The notes beneath the pieces are model-generated. The model made no database searches and was not told the DNA's origin. It saw only the letters and a list, made by a program, of their open reading frames with translations. Shown here one piece after another: positions 11,094 through 23,300 of a stretch of DNA of 64,000 nucleotides; the stretch's first letter is position 1, and the number at the start of each line of letters is the position of its first letter. The stretch is from assembly GCA_037957365.1 (NCBI GenBank), contig JARHVA010004093.1:1-64000 (forward strand). Reading direction: 5' to 3'. This DNA comes from Torreya grandis. Its lineage: Eukaryota; Streptophyta; Pinopsida; Cupressales; Taxaceae. A program made the translations under genes and the position numbers.

Positions 11094-13566
11094 TGGAGGC
11101 TTAGTTGTAAAATAAAGTGAATGGGAAAGGATAAGAATGTGAAAAAAGGATAAAATTACTTAATAAAGTTTGTGAATAATTTAAGTAGAACCATGACAAT
11201 GAGTTATGTCATTGATCTTCATAAACACCTTTGTGTCCGTAGATAGGCTTCAATTATCATCTACAACTGTGAAGAAGTTTAGTGACTTAGTCAATGGTAT
11301 TTGATATTACCTTAGCCATATAAATTTAATATAAGGTATATGATATTGTAAACATATTTTTATAATCTATATAAGTTTTAAATGAAGGTTTTATGCACCT
11401 TGGTAAACCCAGTCAAGACATCAAAAACATATAGCCATATGTTGTCGTAGTTAAGTAGTAGAGGGCTTAATTGTAGTCAAAAGTTAATGTAGCATGATTT
11501 AGAGATGGATTAAATCTATATAAATATTCTCCATTAATATTAAATATTCAATATCTCTATTATAATCTAAATAATATATAGGTAAGGTCCTTTAGAGGGG
11601 TAATTGAAACCTACAAGCCTTAGAACAAAGTTAGTCAATAGTGGTTATAGGAAGACAGTGAAAAAAGTTTGATAATTATTGAATTTTATAATAAAATATG
11701 AGGATAATTAACCCAAAAAAATTTATTTACCTTAAGATAATTAGATGAGGGGTCTTATAAAGATGTTAAAACATAGTATACTTGCATAAAACCCTACACA
11801 ATCTACCCTTAAAAGAACTAGTCTTGGAATTTATGGTTTTGAAGGGTCAGATCATGAAGTTAAGAAATATTTTTTTGTAAAAATCCCCCTAAAAACTTTT
11901 ATAGCCCCATCCAATACTTGTTTTTTATTATTAAATAGGGTAACACTCCTATATTCTGTCTTAGAGGTAGAGCACTCTTAAGGATCAAGAACCCCATAGT
12001 TTTAAAGGAGGGTGATAAATAAATGAATAAGAAGTTGTTTAGACACTTAACATGAGTTTTTTAAGTTGAATAACACCCATGAAAACATGGTAAACTAAGA
12101 AATAACATGGTAAACCAAACATGTTAATCCATACTCCTAGGTTTTTAGTTAGACCTAATTGGTAAAATCAAGACTTAAAGGGAAAATGAAGAGAAAATTT
12201 TGTTTCTAGTATGGATTGAATATTATAGTGAGTTATAAAATGTTTATGGGGTCATTATGGAGATTTTAAAGCTATTGGATATATAAAATCCATCAAAAAT
12301 TATCATTTCGAGCCAAACGTGAAGGTAGGCCTATTGGACATGGCTAGACCTAGTCACCGAATGAGGGTTTATCATCACTTATAGCATGATTTAAGTCTTA
12401 AAATTTGTTGAAACATGTTAATATGGATTTTATAGAGGTTTTCACACTCTCAAAGTGAAAATAAATCTAGTAGAATCCATTTTTTGACCTTGAACTAACT
12501 CAGATTCATGCAAATTAGAAAAAACAAGCTCGATGAGGCATGTTTGGTTACTCATATATTCCATGATGTTATAAATTATTCATAAATAAGTTTAAGGTTG
12601 TTATAATGGTCCCTAGGATCACTTTTTTGTAATTTTTCAACAATTTGGATGTGTAACTTTTATGAACAATGCTTAAGACCCAAAACAACCCTAAAACCCT
12701 ACTAAACCCTCAACCAAGACTAGTTTAAATAAATGGAGTTAGAGATGAAATAAAATGGAATAGTTAAAAAATAATAGATATTGGATGATTAAAATGAATC
12801 TCTCAGGATCCCTCTCATGCCAACTAGCTATACAAACTTGTACAGATGGGGTATACAATAGGCTCTTTTTTACCATTTTTTTTTGTTTTATAGGTTCTAT
12901 AAGGAGTCAAGAGATGAAACCAAGTTTGGGTGAAAGATTAAGAATTAAGATAAATCACCATATTAATTTAATTCCCTTAATCAAATTATAAGTTCCCCAA
13001 CTAGGTGTTTTAACTCATCCAATCAAAACTGGCATATTGCACAAGCTAGGGAGAAGTTTGAAAAATGCAAGTGGATGGCCTTTTAAGGTGCTCCTAATGA
13101 TTTCAAGGCCTTGGAAGGTATTTAAACATGTTACACACTAAATTTTATGTATTTTCATGGAAAAATTAAGTCATTTTGGAGGGTAAGTGTGGAGGGTGCA
13201 TTGAAGAATAGTTTTATAGATAATAAATGAGAGGGCTCACTTTCAAAGGTTTCTATAGGTCTAAGAATGAAAATAATGCATGGAGAGGCATGTATGAAAA
13301 TATTCAATTTGATTCCAATTATTATACCTAATACTCATTAGTTATGGGATGTTCAAATAGGTCCAATAATGTAGGCAATTTTTCTAAGCTAGAATGAAGA
13401 GTTTTGTGCCACTTTACAAGACTTTGATAACTTGGATTGACATTTGTACTTCATGAAATTGAATGGTTAGACCCATATCATATTCTCATTTATGTATATC
13501 TAATTTTCTAAACTTTAAAAGTATATGTATGACCCTTTGTCTTCTCTTCTTCTCTCTCTTACAAGC

Positions 13567-13658
13567 TATATAAGAGCTAGCCATTTTGGCCATTATATTA
13601 TATGCTCCACCTGAGTATGGATAAGACCTACTCATTTGTATACCTTTTGATCAATAAA
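13567..13658 (+). promoter_or_regulatory. Possible LTR-type core promoter and polyadenylation signal
   Basis: TATATAA (13567-13573) follows a pyrimidine-rich stretch and is followed 80 bases later by AATAAA (13653-13658). This compact TATA-to-AATAAA spacing is usual in short plant LTRs. No partner LTR, primer-binding site or TG...CA ends were found, so it is only a suggestion. Confidence 0.25.
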
Positions 13659-14794
13659 ATAACTAATTTATACCTCTTCCATGACTATTCATAGTGGTTT
13701 TTTACTTGAATTTTGAATTTTATTAGTGAATATTATAGATTCCTTAGTAATTTGTCACATTCTCTCATCTATTTACAACTTTTTCTTATAGGGCATGTGA
13801 TGTGTTCCAAGAAATTTTTAAGTATAAGTGAGTTATTATCTTCATTAGTGCCATTCAAGGCCTCTTTTATTATCCTCATAGCTTTTCACATTCATCCATA
13901 ACACCACAATGTAACATTAATGCAAGAAGATATAGATTGGAGAGTGTATGTTTAATTGTCCTTTATATGATTGGATGTCATTAGTAGATTTGGTGTATAG
14001 AATCCCTTATGTTAGTTTTATTTTAGTTATCTCTTTTCCTTTTCATGCCCCCAAATTTATTATTAGTAATAATCCAAAGTTTTACATCAAGGGAACTAGC
14101 CCTATTTAGAGACTCACCTCATTCCTTAGGCTGCCCACAAGCCTAGAGGTGATTCCATTGTGACACAACTTGGAATAACATGGGAATGGTCTAAGGCCAT
14201 GGGTTTCCAATATCAATACCAGACCTCTAGGATTTTTAATGAGGCTAGCTCCTCTAATGCATCATTTTGGACCTTTTGCTTTTATAACCTAAAAATAGTT
14301 GGGGTGAAAAGGGAAAAGGATTTTAAAAAGTAAACCTATTCTAAATTTTTGTGATGCACCATGAATATTGTCCATACACTCATAATTGAGCCTATAAAAC
14401 ACTAGTGATATAGAAACAAATAACTAGATTTATGAATCCAAATGCCTGTCATGCATCAACATTTCATGAAGAGGTTCATCAAGGGAGCAAAATCTAAAGG
14501 AAATGATGGAGAGGCTTATTTAAAGGCACTAATCTAGTCAACATGTCCATTATTGTCTTCATTAAAATTAAATTGAATATTGAACATAGCCTACATAACC
14601 AGACAATTTACCAGCTAAGTGAGATCATGACTTGGCAAGGGAAAATGCTCTACCACTTATACAAATCCAACTAACATGAACACAGTAGGCTAATATTATG
14701 AAATATGAAAATAGTCATCATATTTATCTATAGAGGTTATTGAGCTCAATCTTAGTAGATTCTAGTCATGTCCAAGAGAGGGATGCAAAATAAT

Positions 14795-14799
14795 AGATC
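14795..14799. repeat. Target-site duplication, left copy (AGATC)
   Basis: AGATC directly precedes the 5' LTR start and recurs at 25534-25538 directly after the 3' LTR end. A 5-bp duplication is the normal footprint of gypsy integrase. Confidence 0.85.
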
Positions 14800-16998
14800 T
14801 ATTGTTCTCAAAATCCATCACTTGCTTTTATGGACAACATATCGGCCATTTTGGTCCTGCAAACCAAAATTCTCTCTTTTCTTTCTTAAAAATGTTCTTA
14901 GCAGTTAAGTTTTTCAAATATTCAAGCCTTTTCAGCTAAGGAAGTCACAGGTTTAATAGCTGAGCTTTCTCAAAGGGAAGTTCAAAATACTTAAGGCATT
15001 TCCTTAGTGTTTTGAGGATGGTTTAACAATAAGGTTCAATCAAAAGACTTAAAAACAGGCTTTAAACAATTAGAATGAACCATTGAACCATTGAACCCTG
15101 CCTCTGACAAGTTTAAAGGTTTAATGACTTTAGAAAACTTAAAAAAAAGAAAGGTTCAAAGAGTTAACATTAAATGAATGAACCATTGAACCTTGAACTT
15201 TTAAAGGTTCAAAAGTTAAAAGTTTCAATGGGTTCAACAAAGTTTAAAAGACATAGAGAATAAAAGGCTTTGAAGAGTGAAGAATGAAACATCAAACCAT
15301 TGAACCTTAAACCAAAAGAGTTTAAAGGTTCAACAAGTTCAAATAGTTTAACGGACTTAGAAAATAAAAGGATCTAAAGAGTTCAAAGCTTCAAAGGATT
15401 TAAAGAAATAGAATGAACCGTTCAACCGTTCAACCTTGAACCAAAATGGTTTAAAGGCTCAAAGGTTCAAAGAGTTCAAAGTTCAAAAGGAAGCTTCAAG
15501 TGAATGAAGGAAGTGGAAGATTCTAGAAAGAAGTTCAACCAAATGATTAAAGAAATGGTTTAATTGAAGAAGAAAAAGAGAGTGAAATCGGCCCTTTACA
15601 AAACATTCAATCATCAAACCATTGAACCAAAAGAGTTCAAGGCTCTAGGTTCAAAGAGGTTCAAGTGATCGGTGACATCCTCATAGATGTCAAATTTAGG
15701 ATGATGGAATAACCATTAGTTTTCAAAAGATCTGAGAACAAGCTTAGTGACTAGCCTAGAAAGGAGCTAAAAGAGAAGCAAAAAGTGATAAGATAGCTTC
15801 GAGAGCTCAGATCACCAGGAAGAGACAAAACATGGCAAGGAAAGAGAGAAAAACTATAAGAAATATAGAAATATCTATAGGAGAGTTATTTCCAGTAGGT
15901 GGAATAGTCCACCAGGTGGACATCAGAGAGCTAAAACATTCAAAGGTGCAGCCTATTTTCCTACATTAAGTAGAGGTGAATGGACAGTTGTGTAAGCATC
16001 ATAAAGAAGACTAGACAACCCATGCTTAGGAGGAGACATTTAAGATGATTCAAAATACTAAATTCAAGGCTGATGACTTGTTCTAACATGGCCCTTTCAT
16101 AGATATTCAATGCATTCAATTCAGTATGTGCCATTTTTATGAAAACAAACACCCAAGCCTTTCTTGTGATGCTATATATTGTAATCTCTCATTTTGTATA
16201 AGGGAGATCTCCATGTTATCAGAAGCAAATCTCTACCCAAATTAAACGGCATTCTTGATACTTTGATCTTAGACTGTTAATCATATTTTGTTAAATGAAT
16301 GAGAAAGCAAGTGACCTTTCAGATTTTGTGTTGGAATAAGCTTGTATTATCTAGGAAATTGTTCTTATGTCTATTTCCTAAATACAGTCTTGTCCATTTA
16401 ATCAAACAAGTAGAACAAGTGGAAATAAGATGGAAGATGTCATGAAGCTGACTGTTAGAGACTTTGTGCTACCATAAGTGTCTTTAGTCTATGTTTTATG
16501 TAAAGGATACTAGAGAGACTTTGAGCTCTCTTTATCCTTCGTAATCCTTTACTTTGTTGTAGTTTTAGGTGGAGACTTTGAGCTATGTTTAATCCTATGG
16601 TGTCCTTCATCCTAATCAGTGAGAGAAGCAATGGAAGACTTTTTGATTTCATGGGTTTCTTGTGGTTACAGTTACTACCTAGGAAGTCTTCCTCTTATTT
16701 TTTAGAAATCATTTTAGAAAGAAGAGAAATGCCTTCAACAATTAACTAGGAATTCTACCCTATTTTGTGAACATCATATTTGAGAAAAGAGCGATGGATG
16801 GTATGATTTCACGCCTATGTGTATTTTCAGCTTATTAGTATATAATAAATTATAGGGAACCTCCCCTTGCTAAGAGGAGAGATTTTTCCTAATCTAGATA
16901 TGGTCACCACATTTGTCTTGTTGTATAAATCTCGTTGTGCTATGGTTGATGCACCTATTTTATTGTCAGTCAGCTGGTGACAAAATATTCACCCAAAA
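14800..16998 (+). repeat. 5' LTR of gypsy element 1
   Basis: It is 2199 bp. It starts TATTGTTCTCA, where the 3' LTR has TGTTGTTCCCA, so the first dinucleotide was probably TG. It ends just before the primer-binding site. It contains the GGTTCAA motif array (15033-15667) and, nearer the end, the block GACTTTGTGCTACCATAAGTG and a purine-rich GCTAAGAGGAGAGATTT motif shared with the other LTR. Confidence 0.92.
15033..15667. repeat. GGTTCAA/TTGAACC motif array in the 5' LTR
   Basis: Dozens of copies of GGTTCAA and its variants (GTTCAAAG, GGTTTAA) alternate with the reverse complement TTGAACC (as in CCATTGAACCATTGAACC). Spacing is irregular, so it is not a simple tandem repeat. Opposite-orientation copies can pair into hairpins. 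Confidence 0.85.
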
Positions 16999-17003
16999 TA
17001 TTT

Positions 17004-17021
17004 TGGTGACTCTACTGGGGA
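17004..17021 (+). other. Primer-binding site of gypsy element 1
   Basis: TGGTGACTCTACTGGGGA lies five bases after the LTR end and matches the plant gypsy form TGGCGACTC..CTGGGGA. The tRNA was not determined. A second similar motif lies at 17118-17135. Confidence 0.75.
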
Positions 17022-17117
17022 TCAATGAGCATTTCTTATCCCTTTTTATTTTATTCAAATTGGAGCATTTCATATTTGTTGGGGATAGAACACACACAAC
17101 TCCATGCCAATAGTTTT

Positions 17118-17135
17118 TGGTGACTCTGCTAAGGA
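17118..17135 (+). other. Second primer-binding-site-like motif
   Basis: TTGGTGACTCTGCTAAGG closely repeats the site at 17004-17021, 114 bases downstream and still ahead of gag. It may be a remnant of a tandem duplication of the LTR/leader junction. Confidence 0.5.
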
Positions 17136-17453
17136 AGAACACATAGTTTGAAGCCCCAAGATTCAAATTGAAGTAGTTCCAATTCTTTTCCATATCTATT
17201 TTACACTTTGGTAGATCCATCGTACATGTGAAGCCAAAGAGCTCAAGGTATTTTTTACCCTATATTTGAGCTTATGGAGCAAAATAATTTTAATCTTTCC
17301 CCTCCACAAACTCACCTTCAATGAACTAGGAGTTTTCCTCCTACAAACATTAGGTCTCCAATACCAGGTAAAGTTGCTCTTTCCTCTACTAGAAGAGTTT
17401 TGTCTATACATATCTCATAGAGATTTATTATCCCTCTTTTTAACAACCACATC

Positions 17454-18240
17454 ATGGCAGCTCGAGGCCACTGGGGTAATACTTTTGGTCCCTTGAATTT
17501 GACCCCACCTCTACATGAGCTACCCCGTAGCTCAAAGAAAAATTTCCCCAAGTTTTATGGTGATGGGAAGTTTCATATTAATGAACATATAGTAGCCTTT
17601 TGAATACCCTATGGTGTAATTGGTGTTGAATATGAAGACATTATAGTCAAACTATTTATGGAGACATTACAAGGCACTGTTATAGACTGGTTTTATCATC
17701 TACAAGCACAAACACTAACTAATTGGAACACTCTCAAGGCCAAATTTTAGGCTAGATTCAAACCTACAAAAGATGCACATGCCTTGTTATCCCAACATAC
17801 ACAAATGAAGGAGCCTCATGAACCCATGAGAGACTTCATTGTTGACAAGCTGAGGAATAGGATTCCCATAATTGCTCATCTGACACATGGGAATCTCAAA
17901 TGCTTCTTTATCAATTCTCAGCTTCTTAAATTGAGTTTCTTGTTGAGGTAGTCTAGCCACATAGATCTTGTTTTAGCTCAAATTTTGGCCACTGAGGCTG
18001 AAGATGATCTTATCTTGGTAGGAAAGATAAGAAGAGATCATAACAGAGGTAAATATTCTTCATCTTCTAAATATTTTTCTACAGGCACCACTGATCCTAT
18101 GGTGTAAAAGCTAGCAAATGAATTTATAGCTCTAAAAAATCAAATGGCACAAGGGATGTCTGCTCCTCCTTCTTATTGGGATATACAAAGAAGGACATTT
18201 CCAAGCTAGCCATATCAGGGTAATGCTACCTAAAATCAAG
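17454..18240 (+). pseudogene. gypsy 1 gag pseudogene
   Basis: The frame begins MAARGHWGNTFGPLNL at 17454. The Retrotrans_gag core lies at about 17600-17960, with LFMETLQGTVIDWFYHL and FKPTKDAHALLSQ. It ends in a Gln/Pro-rich tail (to about 18240) where the pol frame, offset by one base, takes over. Stops are present, for example TAG in AKF-stop-ARF (17747) and TAA at 18105. No zinc knuckle is visible. Gag would form the particle. The start Met was chosen because it opens the conserved frame. The frame change at about 18230-18260 may be a one-base lesion and not programmed frameshifting. Confidence 0.8.
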
Positions 18241-18241
18241 G

Positions 18242-21200
18242 GTAACCACATTGCCTTCCCCACCAGGGAAGCTTGCCATTAAAGTAGCACCAACTAACTC
18301 AGCAGTTGGTTATCATGAATCCAAACATGATTTTTCTTTTCAACCTGAGTTGAAATAAGAAGATGATGCTAATCTCTTTACAGAAGGCCAAGAAGAACTA
18401 GTTGGTGACTCCAACATTGGTTTCCTAAATTACCAAGATAAATCTAAAAGTAAAGGAGAAGCATTTGATGGATCATACATTATATTTACCAAGTCACATA
18501 ACTAGTCAGCTCAAAAAATGGATAAAGGAAAAATAAGGGAAGAATATCGACTAGCAATTTTAATTGTTAAATGAGAAACTTTTTTGCCTTTCCAATCAAA
18601 GGACCTAGTGATCACTAAAAAAGTAAGTACCTCAAATATTTCTTCACCTTCTGCTTCAAATTTGTAGACCAATCCTACACCCAACAAAAACTAGATTGCG
18701 GGACTACCTTCCTCTATTTCTAATTCATTTCAGTAATTTGATATAATTGACCATGCTAAGAAAACCAAAATTCAAATGTTTGAGTTTGAATTCTTGCAAT
18801 CCTACCCTAAATAGTTGAATAGGTTAGTTCAATGCATCAAGAATAAAACCATCCCTACAGGACAATAAATTTAAAAAGAAACTTGTGATCCCCCAAAGAA
18901 CACATCCACCTAAAATAATCTTGTGATTACTCTTTCAGCTACTCCTGGGAAGATAGAACCATGTTACATCTCTCTATTGATAAATTATCATCAGCTGAAT
19001 ATTTGCATAATTGATTCTAGTACATCTAATAATGTCATGCCCACCCAGGTGATAGAATATCTTAATGTCACACTAACTAAGACCTTTGGTAGATGTTTCT
19101 CCATGGAAAACAAATAAGTGCCTCTATTGGGATAAACCAAAGATGTTTAATTTGCATTTGTGGCCTTCCCAGATAAGAGAATTAAAATGATAGTCCTTGT
19201 GGCAAACGTCCCAGCCTCCTATGACATTCTTCTTGGGCAAAATTTCTGCAAGAATGTTGGTGGAGAACTGAGCATGAAATTATTTGAGGTAAGGATTCCT
19301 ATCAAGGGCATCATGCAAAGGCTACTTCCTGAGAAGGAAGCAAAGTACATTGTCACCCAAATGTCAGCCCTTGAAGCTCAAATTCTATTTGAGTCTTCAA
19401 GCATGGGTAATTACTTTTTGTCTACTAAAGAAGTTCCTCTTTCAGTAGATGAAAGCTTACTAAGTGATGATCCAAAAAACTTAGATAAGACATCAAAATA
19501 ATTGGTAGGGTGAAGTACACATGAAAAAGGATCTTCCTTTCCTGATGAAGAGAAATCTAAAAGAAGATCAAATTCTAATGATATTTGGATTCTAGAATTT
19601 GATGGTAGCAACTCTTCTACTAGTTCTTGAGCTGGAGTTGTTTTGATATCTCCTTAAGGAGATATTTTTCCATATGCATATAAGTTGTAGTTCATCAACA
19701 CTAATAACACTACTGAATATGAATCACTACTACTCAGATTAAAGGTTGCTCAAGATAAAGGTGTCAGACTTCTTCATGCCAAAGGAGATGCTAAACTAGT
19801 GGTTTATCAGGTGAGAAACCTGTATCAAACCAAGAATGAGAGATTATGATACTATCACAATCTAGTGTGGGACTACATTAATTTTTTTGATGCTTTCAAT
19901 ATTTCTACCATGCCCAAAGAATTCAACAGTCGTGCATTTTCATTGGCCATCTCTGTAACTCTCTTAGTCCCTCACCAAGATTTAAAAGAAGACAAGTACA
20001 CTATCAAATTAGTCTTTCAACCAATTGTACCAAATAATGCTAACCATTCATAGGTATTCAATGGTGATAACCAAATCATTAATTTTTTGGAACAAAGAGA
20101 CAACTTTGAAAATCTTTAATTTGAAGGCAGTGAATCTCCACCATAGGAATCAGCTCTAGAAACAAATTCAAAAGCTAATGAAGAGTTCCTTTAGGTCAAA
20201 GGGAATAAAATTCCCAAAGGATTAGTTTCTCTTGAGAAACTTTTCAACAAGCATGATAGGTTTATCAAGGAACAACAAATGGATTCAAAATCCTCTAAGG
20301 ATTTTAATCAAATCAATTTGAGTACATAAGACAATCGAAAAATGGTCAACATTGGGAATTGTTGTACCCCTGATGAAAAACTCAAAATTATCACTCTGCT
20401 TCACCATTACATTGATGTTTTGGCATATTAATATGATGATGTGAAATATCTCAGAACTAAATAAATTAAGCATGAAATTTCACTCAAGATTGGGTCATTG
20501 CCTCATAAGTAGAAGCAAAGGCAATACAACCCCAAGATATCAGGGATGATTTTGTCTGAGATACAAAAAATGTTGAATACAAGAATTATTTTCCCAATCC
20601 ATCATTCCGCTTGGGTTGTGAATATAGTCACTGTAAGAAATAAGAATGGATAAATCCACTTGTGTGTTGATTTTAGAAATCTAAATCAATCATCTTTAAA
20701 GCACAACTATCCCCTACCCATCATGGATTAGCTACTACAAACAGTTACTGGCACTGAGATGTTATCAATGTTAGATGGATTTTCAAGATATAATCAAATG
20801 GAATTTGGTGAAGCAGACCAACATAAGACCACCTTCACAACACCTTGGGGCATATTTTCATATCATAGATTGCCTTTTGGCTTGATCAATATTGGCACCA
20901 CATTCCAAAGAGCAATGGATCTTACTTTTAGAAATGAAATGGGTAAGTTCATTATGGTATACCTTGATGACTTGATAGTCTTTTCTAAGCATCATCTTGA
21001 TCATGTGCATCATCTACAACAAGTGCCAGAGTGATGTAGGTAGAATTATATTTCTCTTAATCCTAAGAAGTCAATTTTTTGGGTTACAAAAGGTAAACTT
21101 CCCGATTACACTGTGTCCCAAGAAGGCATAAAGATCGACCCAGAAAGGGTTAAATCCATTCAAGAGCTTGCTCTCCCTACCAGTAAGACTGTAGTTCACT

Positions 21201-23092
21201 CTTTCTTTGGAAAGGTGAAAATTTTGTGAAGGTTCATTCCTGAATTCATAGAGAAGACTCACCACATTGTCAATATGATGAAAGGCAAAGCCACTTTCAG
21301 CTAGATTGAAGAAAGCAAGTCAACATTTCAAGACATCAAGGAAGCTATCAGCCATGCCCCATTTCTAGTTTGTCTTGATTACCGCAAAGACTTCATGATG
21401 TACAGCTATGATTCTGAACACATGCTTTCAATAATTTTGGTTTAATAGAATAAAGAAGGTGTGGAATCTCCCATCTCCTTTATGAGTTGTCCTCTTAAAT
21501 CTCATGAGCTAAAGTACTCAAACATGGAGAAGCATGTTTATGTTGTGGTAAAGGTGATAAAACACTTCCATTTTTACATCTTGAACTCACACACTATTGC
21601 TTTGGTCCCTAATACAATAGTCAATTCCATACTAACTCAGCAGGATTTTAGAACCAAAAGGGGCAATTAGATTGCTAAAATTTAGGAGTTTGATCTTGTT
21701 ATCAAACCAATGAAGCTTGTGTGGGGAAGAGGTCTCTAGAAATTAATTGCTGATAACATACTAGAAGTAGTAGAGCATGAAGAAATAGGAGTTGAAGACA
21801 TGCCAATATTTCTCTTTATCACCACTACGAATGAGTGTTATTCAAATATTGCTCATTTTTGTACCTATGGTGAGTGTCCTACTCACTTGTCTCATAAAGA
21901 AAAGAGGATTGTTAAGTTGAAAGCTTCCAATTTTGTCTTGTTAGATAATGATCTATATAAGAGGAACCTTGATGGGGTATTCCTTCACTGCATGGATAAA
22001 GTGTAGCAGAATAAACTTTTAGAGTCCTTCCACAATTTGGCTTGTGGAGGACATTTTTATGCCCCTATGACTACACATAATATTATGTGAGCCAAGTACT
22101 ATTGGCCTACTCTATTTCAAGATTCATACACTTAGGTGCATAGATGTGAGCTGTGTCAATAGTTCATTGGCAAACCCAAGTTTTCTGCGTTACCTCTCAA
22201 GCTTGTGGTGATAGAAGAGCCATTTTAGCAATGGGGAATTGATTTCATTGGCTTTGTAAATCCATTGTCAAGTGCCAGACATGATTATGTCCTTACAGCC
22301 ATAGACTACTTTACCAAGTGGTTGGAAGCCATTCCAGTTAAGCATGCTACTTCAGAATTTGTATGTAATTTCCTCAAGGAAAATATCATTTCCATGTTTA
22401 GGGTCCTAACCAAGATTGTAACAAACAATGCAGCCCATTTCTCTTCTCATGAGATTACCCAGTTCTGCTACTATTATGGGATTATCCTCTCCCACTCTTC
22501 TAACTATTATTTGTAAGGAAATGGTAAAACAAAATCAAACAACAAGAACTTGGTGACCATTATCAAGAAGCTGGTAGATGACAATAAAAGAACCTAGCAT
22601 AAATCATTACTTGATGCTTTATGGGTAGATAGAATTACACCCAAGAGGGCAATTGGTATGTCCACATTTCAAATTTTATATGGTCTTAATGTAGAGATAC
22701 TAATCACCCTATAGTTACCAGCATTAAAGTTAGCGAAGGTAGTGGAAGATTCAACTTTTGAAAGTTCCATCGACAAAAGGATCATGTGTTTGATTGAGCT
22801 TAATGAGCAACTAACTATGGTGGTGGACTGAATTGCTACACATCAAAGTCTAGTAAAGAGACTCTTTAACTAGAAATTAAGGATCCATGACTTTTATATT
22901 GGAGATCAAGTCTTGTTGTGGGACAAGAGGAGAGAACCAAAAGGAATGTATGGAAAATTGGATTCCCTGTGGAGAGACCCATTCACCAGTCATCATTTAA
23001 AGAGTGAAAATAGTTTCTTATTGAGATATCAAGATGGAATGCCATTTACTCTACCTCACAATGGACAACATCTGAAGCACTTGAATCCTTAA
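18242..23092 (+). pseudogene. gypsy 1 pol pseudogene: protease, extra RNase H, RT, RNase H, integrase
   Basis: The gene holds one frame from 18242 to the terminal TAA at 23090. Protease (18920-19290) has IIDSSTSNNVMP, so the catalytic Asp (19013) is kept but DSG became DSS. An RNase H-like domain follows (19580-19990), with ILEFDGS (Asp codon 19601), TEYES and AKGDAKLVV; the last expected acidic residue, in SRADSLA, is Phe. RT (20480-21100) has LPFGLINIGTTFQRAMD and YLDD at 20960-20971. A second, degenerate RNase H lies at 21330-21700. Integrase has the HHCC zinc region (22020-22165) and the core GIDFIG, but the next catalytic Asp is Asn (22424-22426) and the Glu is Lys (22532-22534); the spacing between them is the usual 35 residues. 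Stops often replace Gln or Trp. Confidence 0.92.
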
Positions 23093-23300
23093 AGTATTAG
23101 ATAAGTCCAGTTGTACATATGTATACATTTGTATAGTATTTCTTTTGTTTTGTGTTGTCCATTTGTTTTTTATGCCTTTCTTTTTGGGTAAGCATGACTC
23201 CATATCCCAATGGCATAGATGAAGGCACTGAGATTCTAGCTTTTACTCCCTTTAATTACTTTATTTTTCAATCGATGGAAGTTCCCCAACTAGAGCCATC
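23093..23300 (+). other. 3' non-coding leader of gypsy 1 (before 3' LTR)
   Basis: This is short non-coding sequence between the pol stop and the LTR. No convincing polypurine tract is seen immediately upstream of 23301; GATGGAAG at 23274 is the nearest purine-rich run. Confidence 0.5.

Larger units (their letters stand above)
10184..14794. other. AT-rich stretch without recognisable genes
   Basis: No open frame longer than about 70 codons and no family motif is seen on either strand. It holds a short 27-bp tandem repeat (11033-11093) and an LTR-like TATA/AATAAA arrangement near 13567-13658. The rest appears to be old, unidentifiable sequence. Confidence 0.6.

Noticed and set aside
12688..12711. 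ACCCTAAAACCCTACTAAACCCTC, resembling telomere repeats
   Set aside because: It has only three irregular near-matches and no run of CCCTAAA, so it is not an interstitial telomere array.
15033..15667. GGTTCAA motifs as RNA polymerase III B boxes or tRNA-derived SINEs
   Set aside because: The copies lack the conserved downstream C of the B box, there is no A box at tRNA spacing, and no cloverleaf can be drawn.
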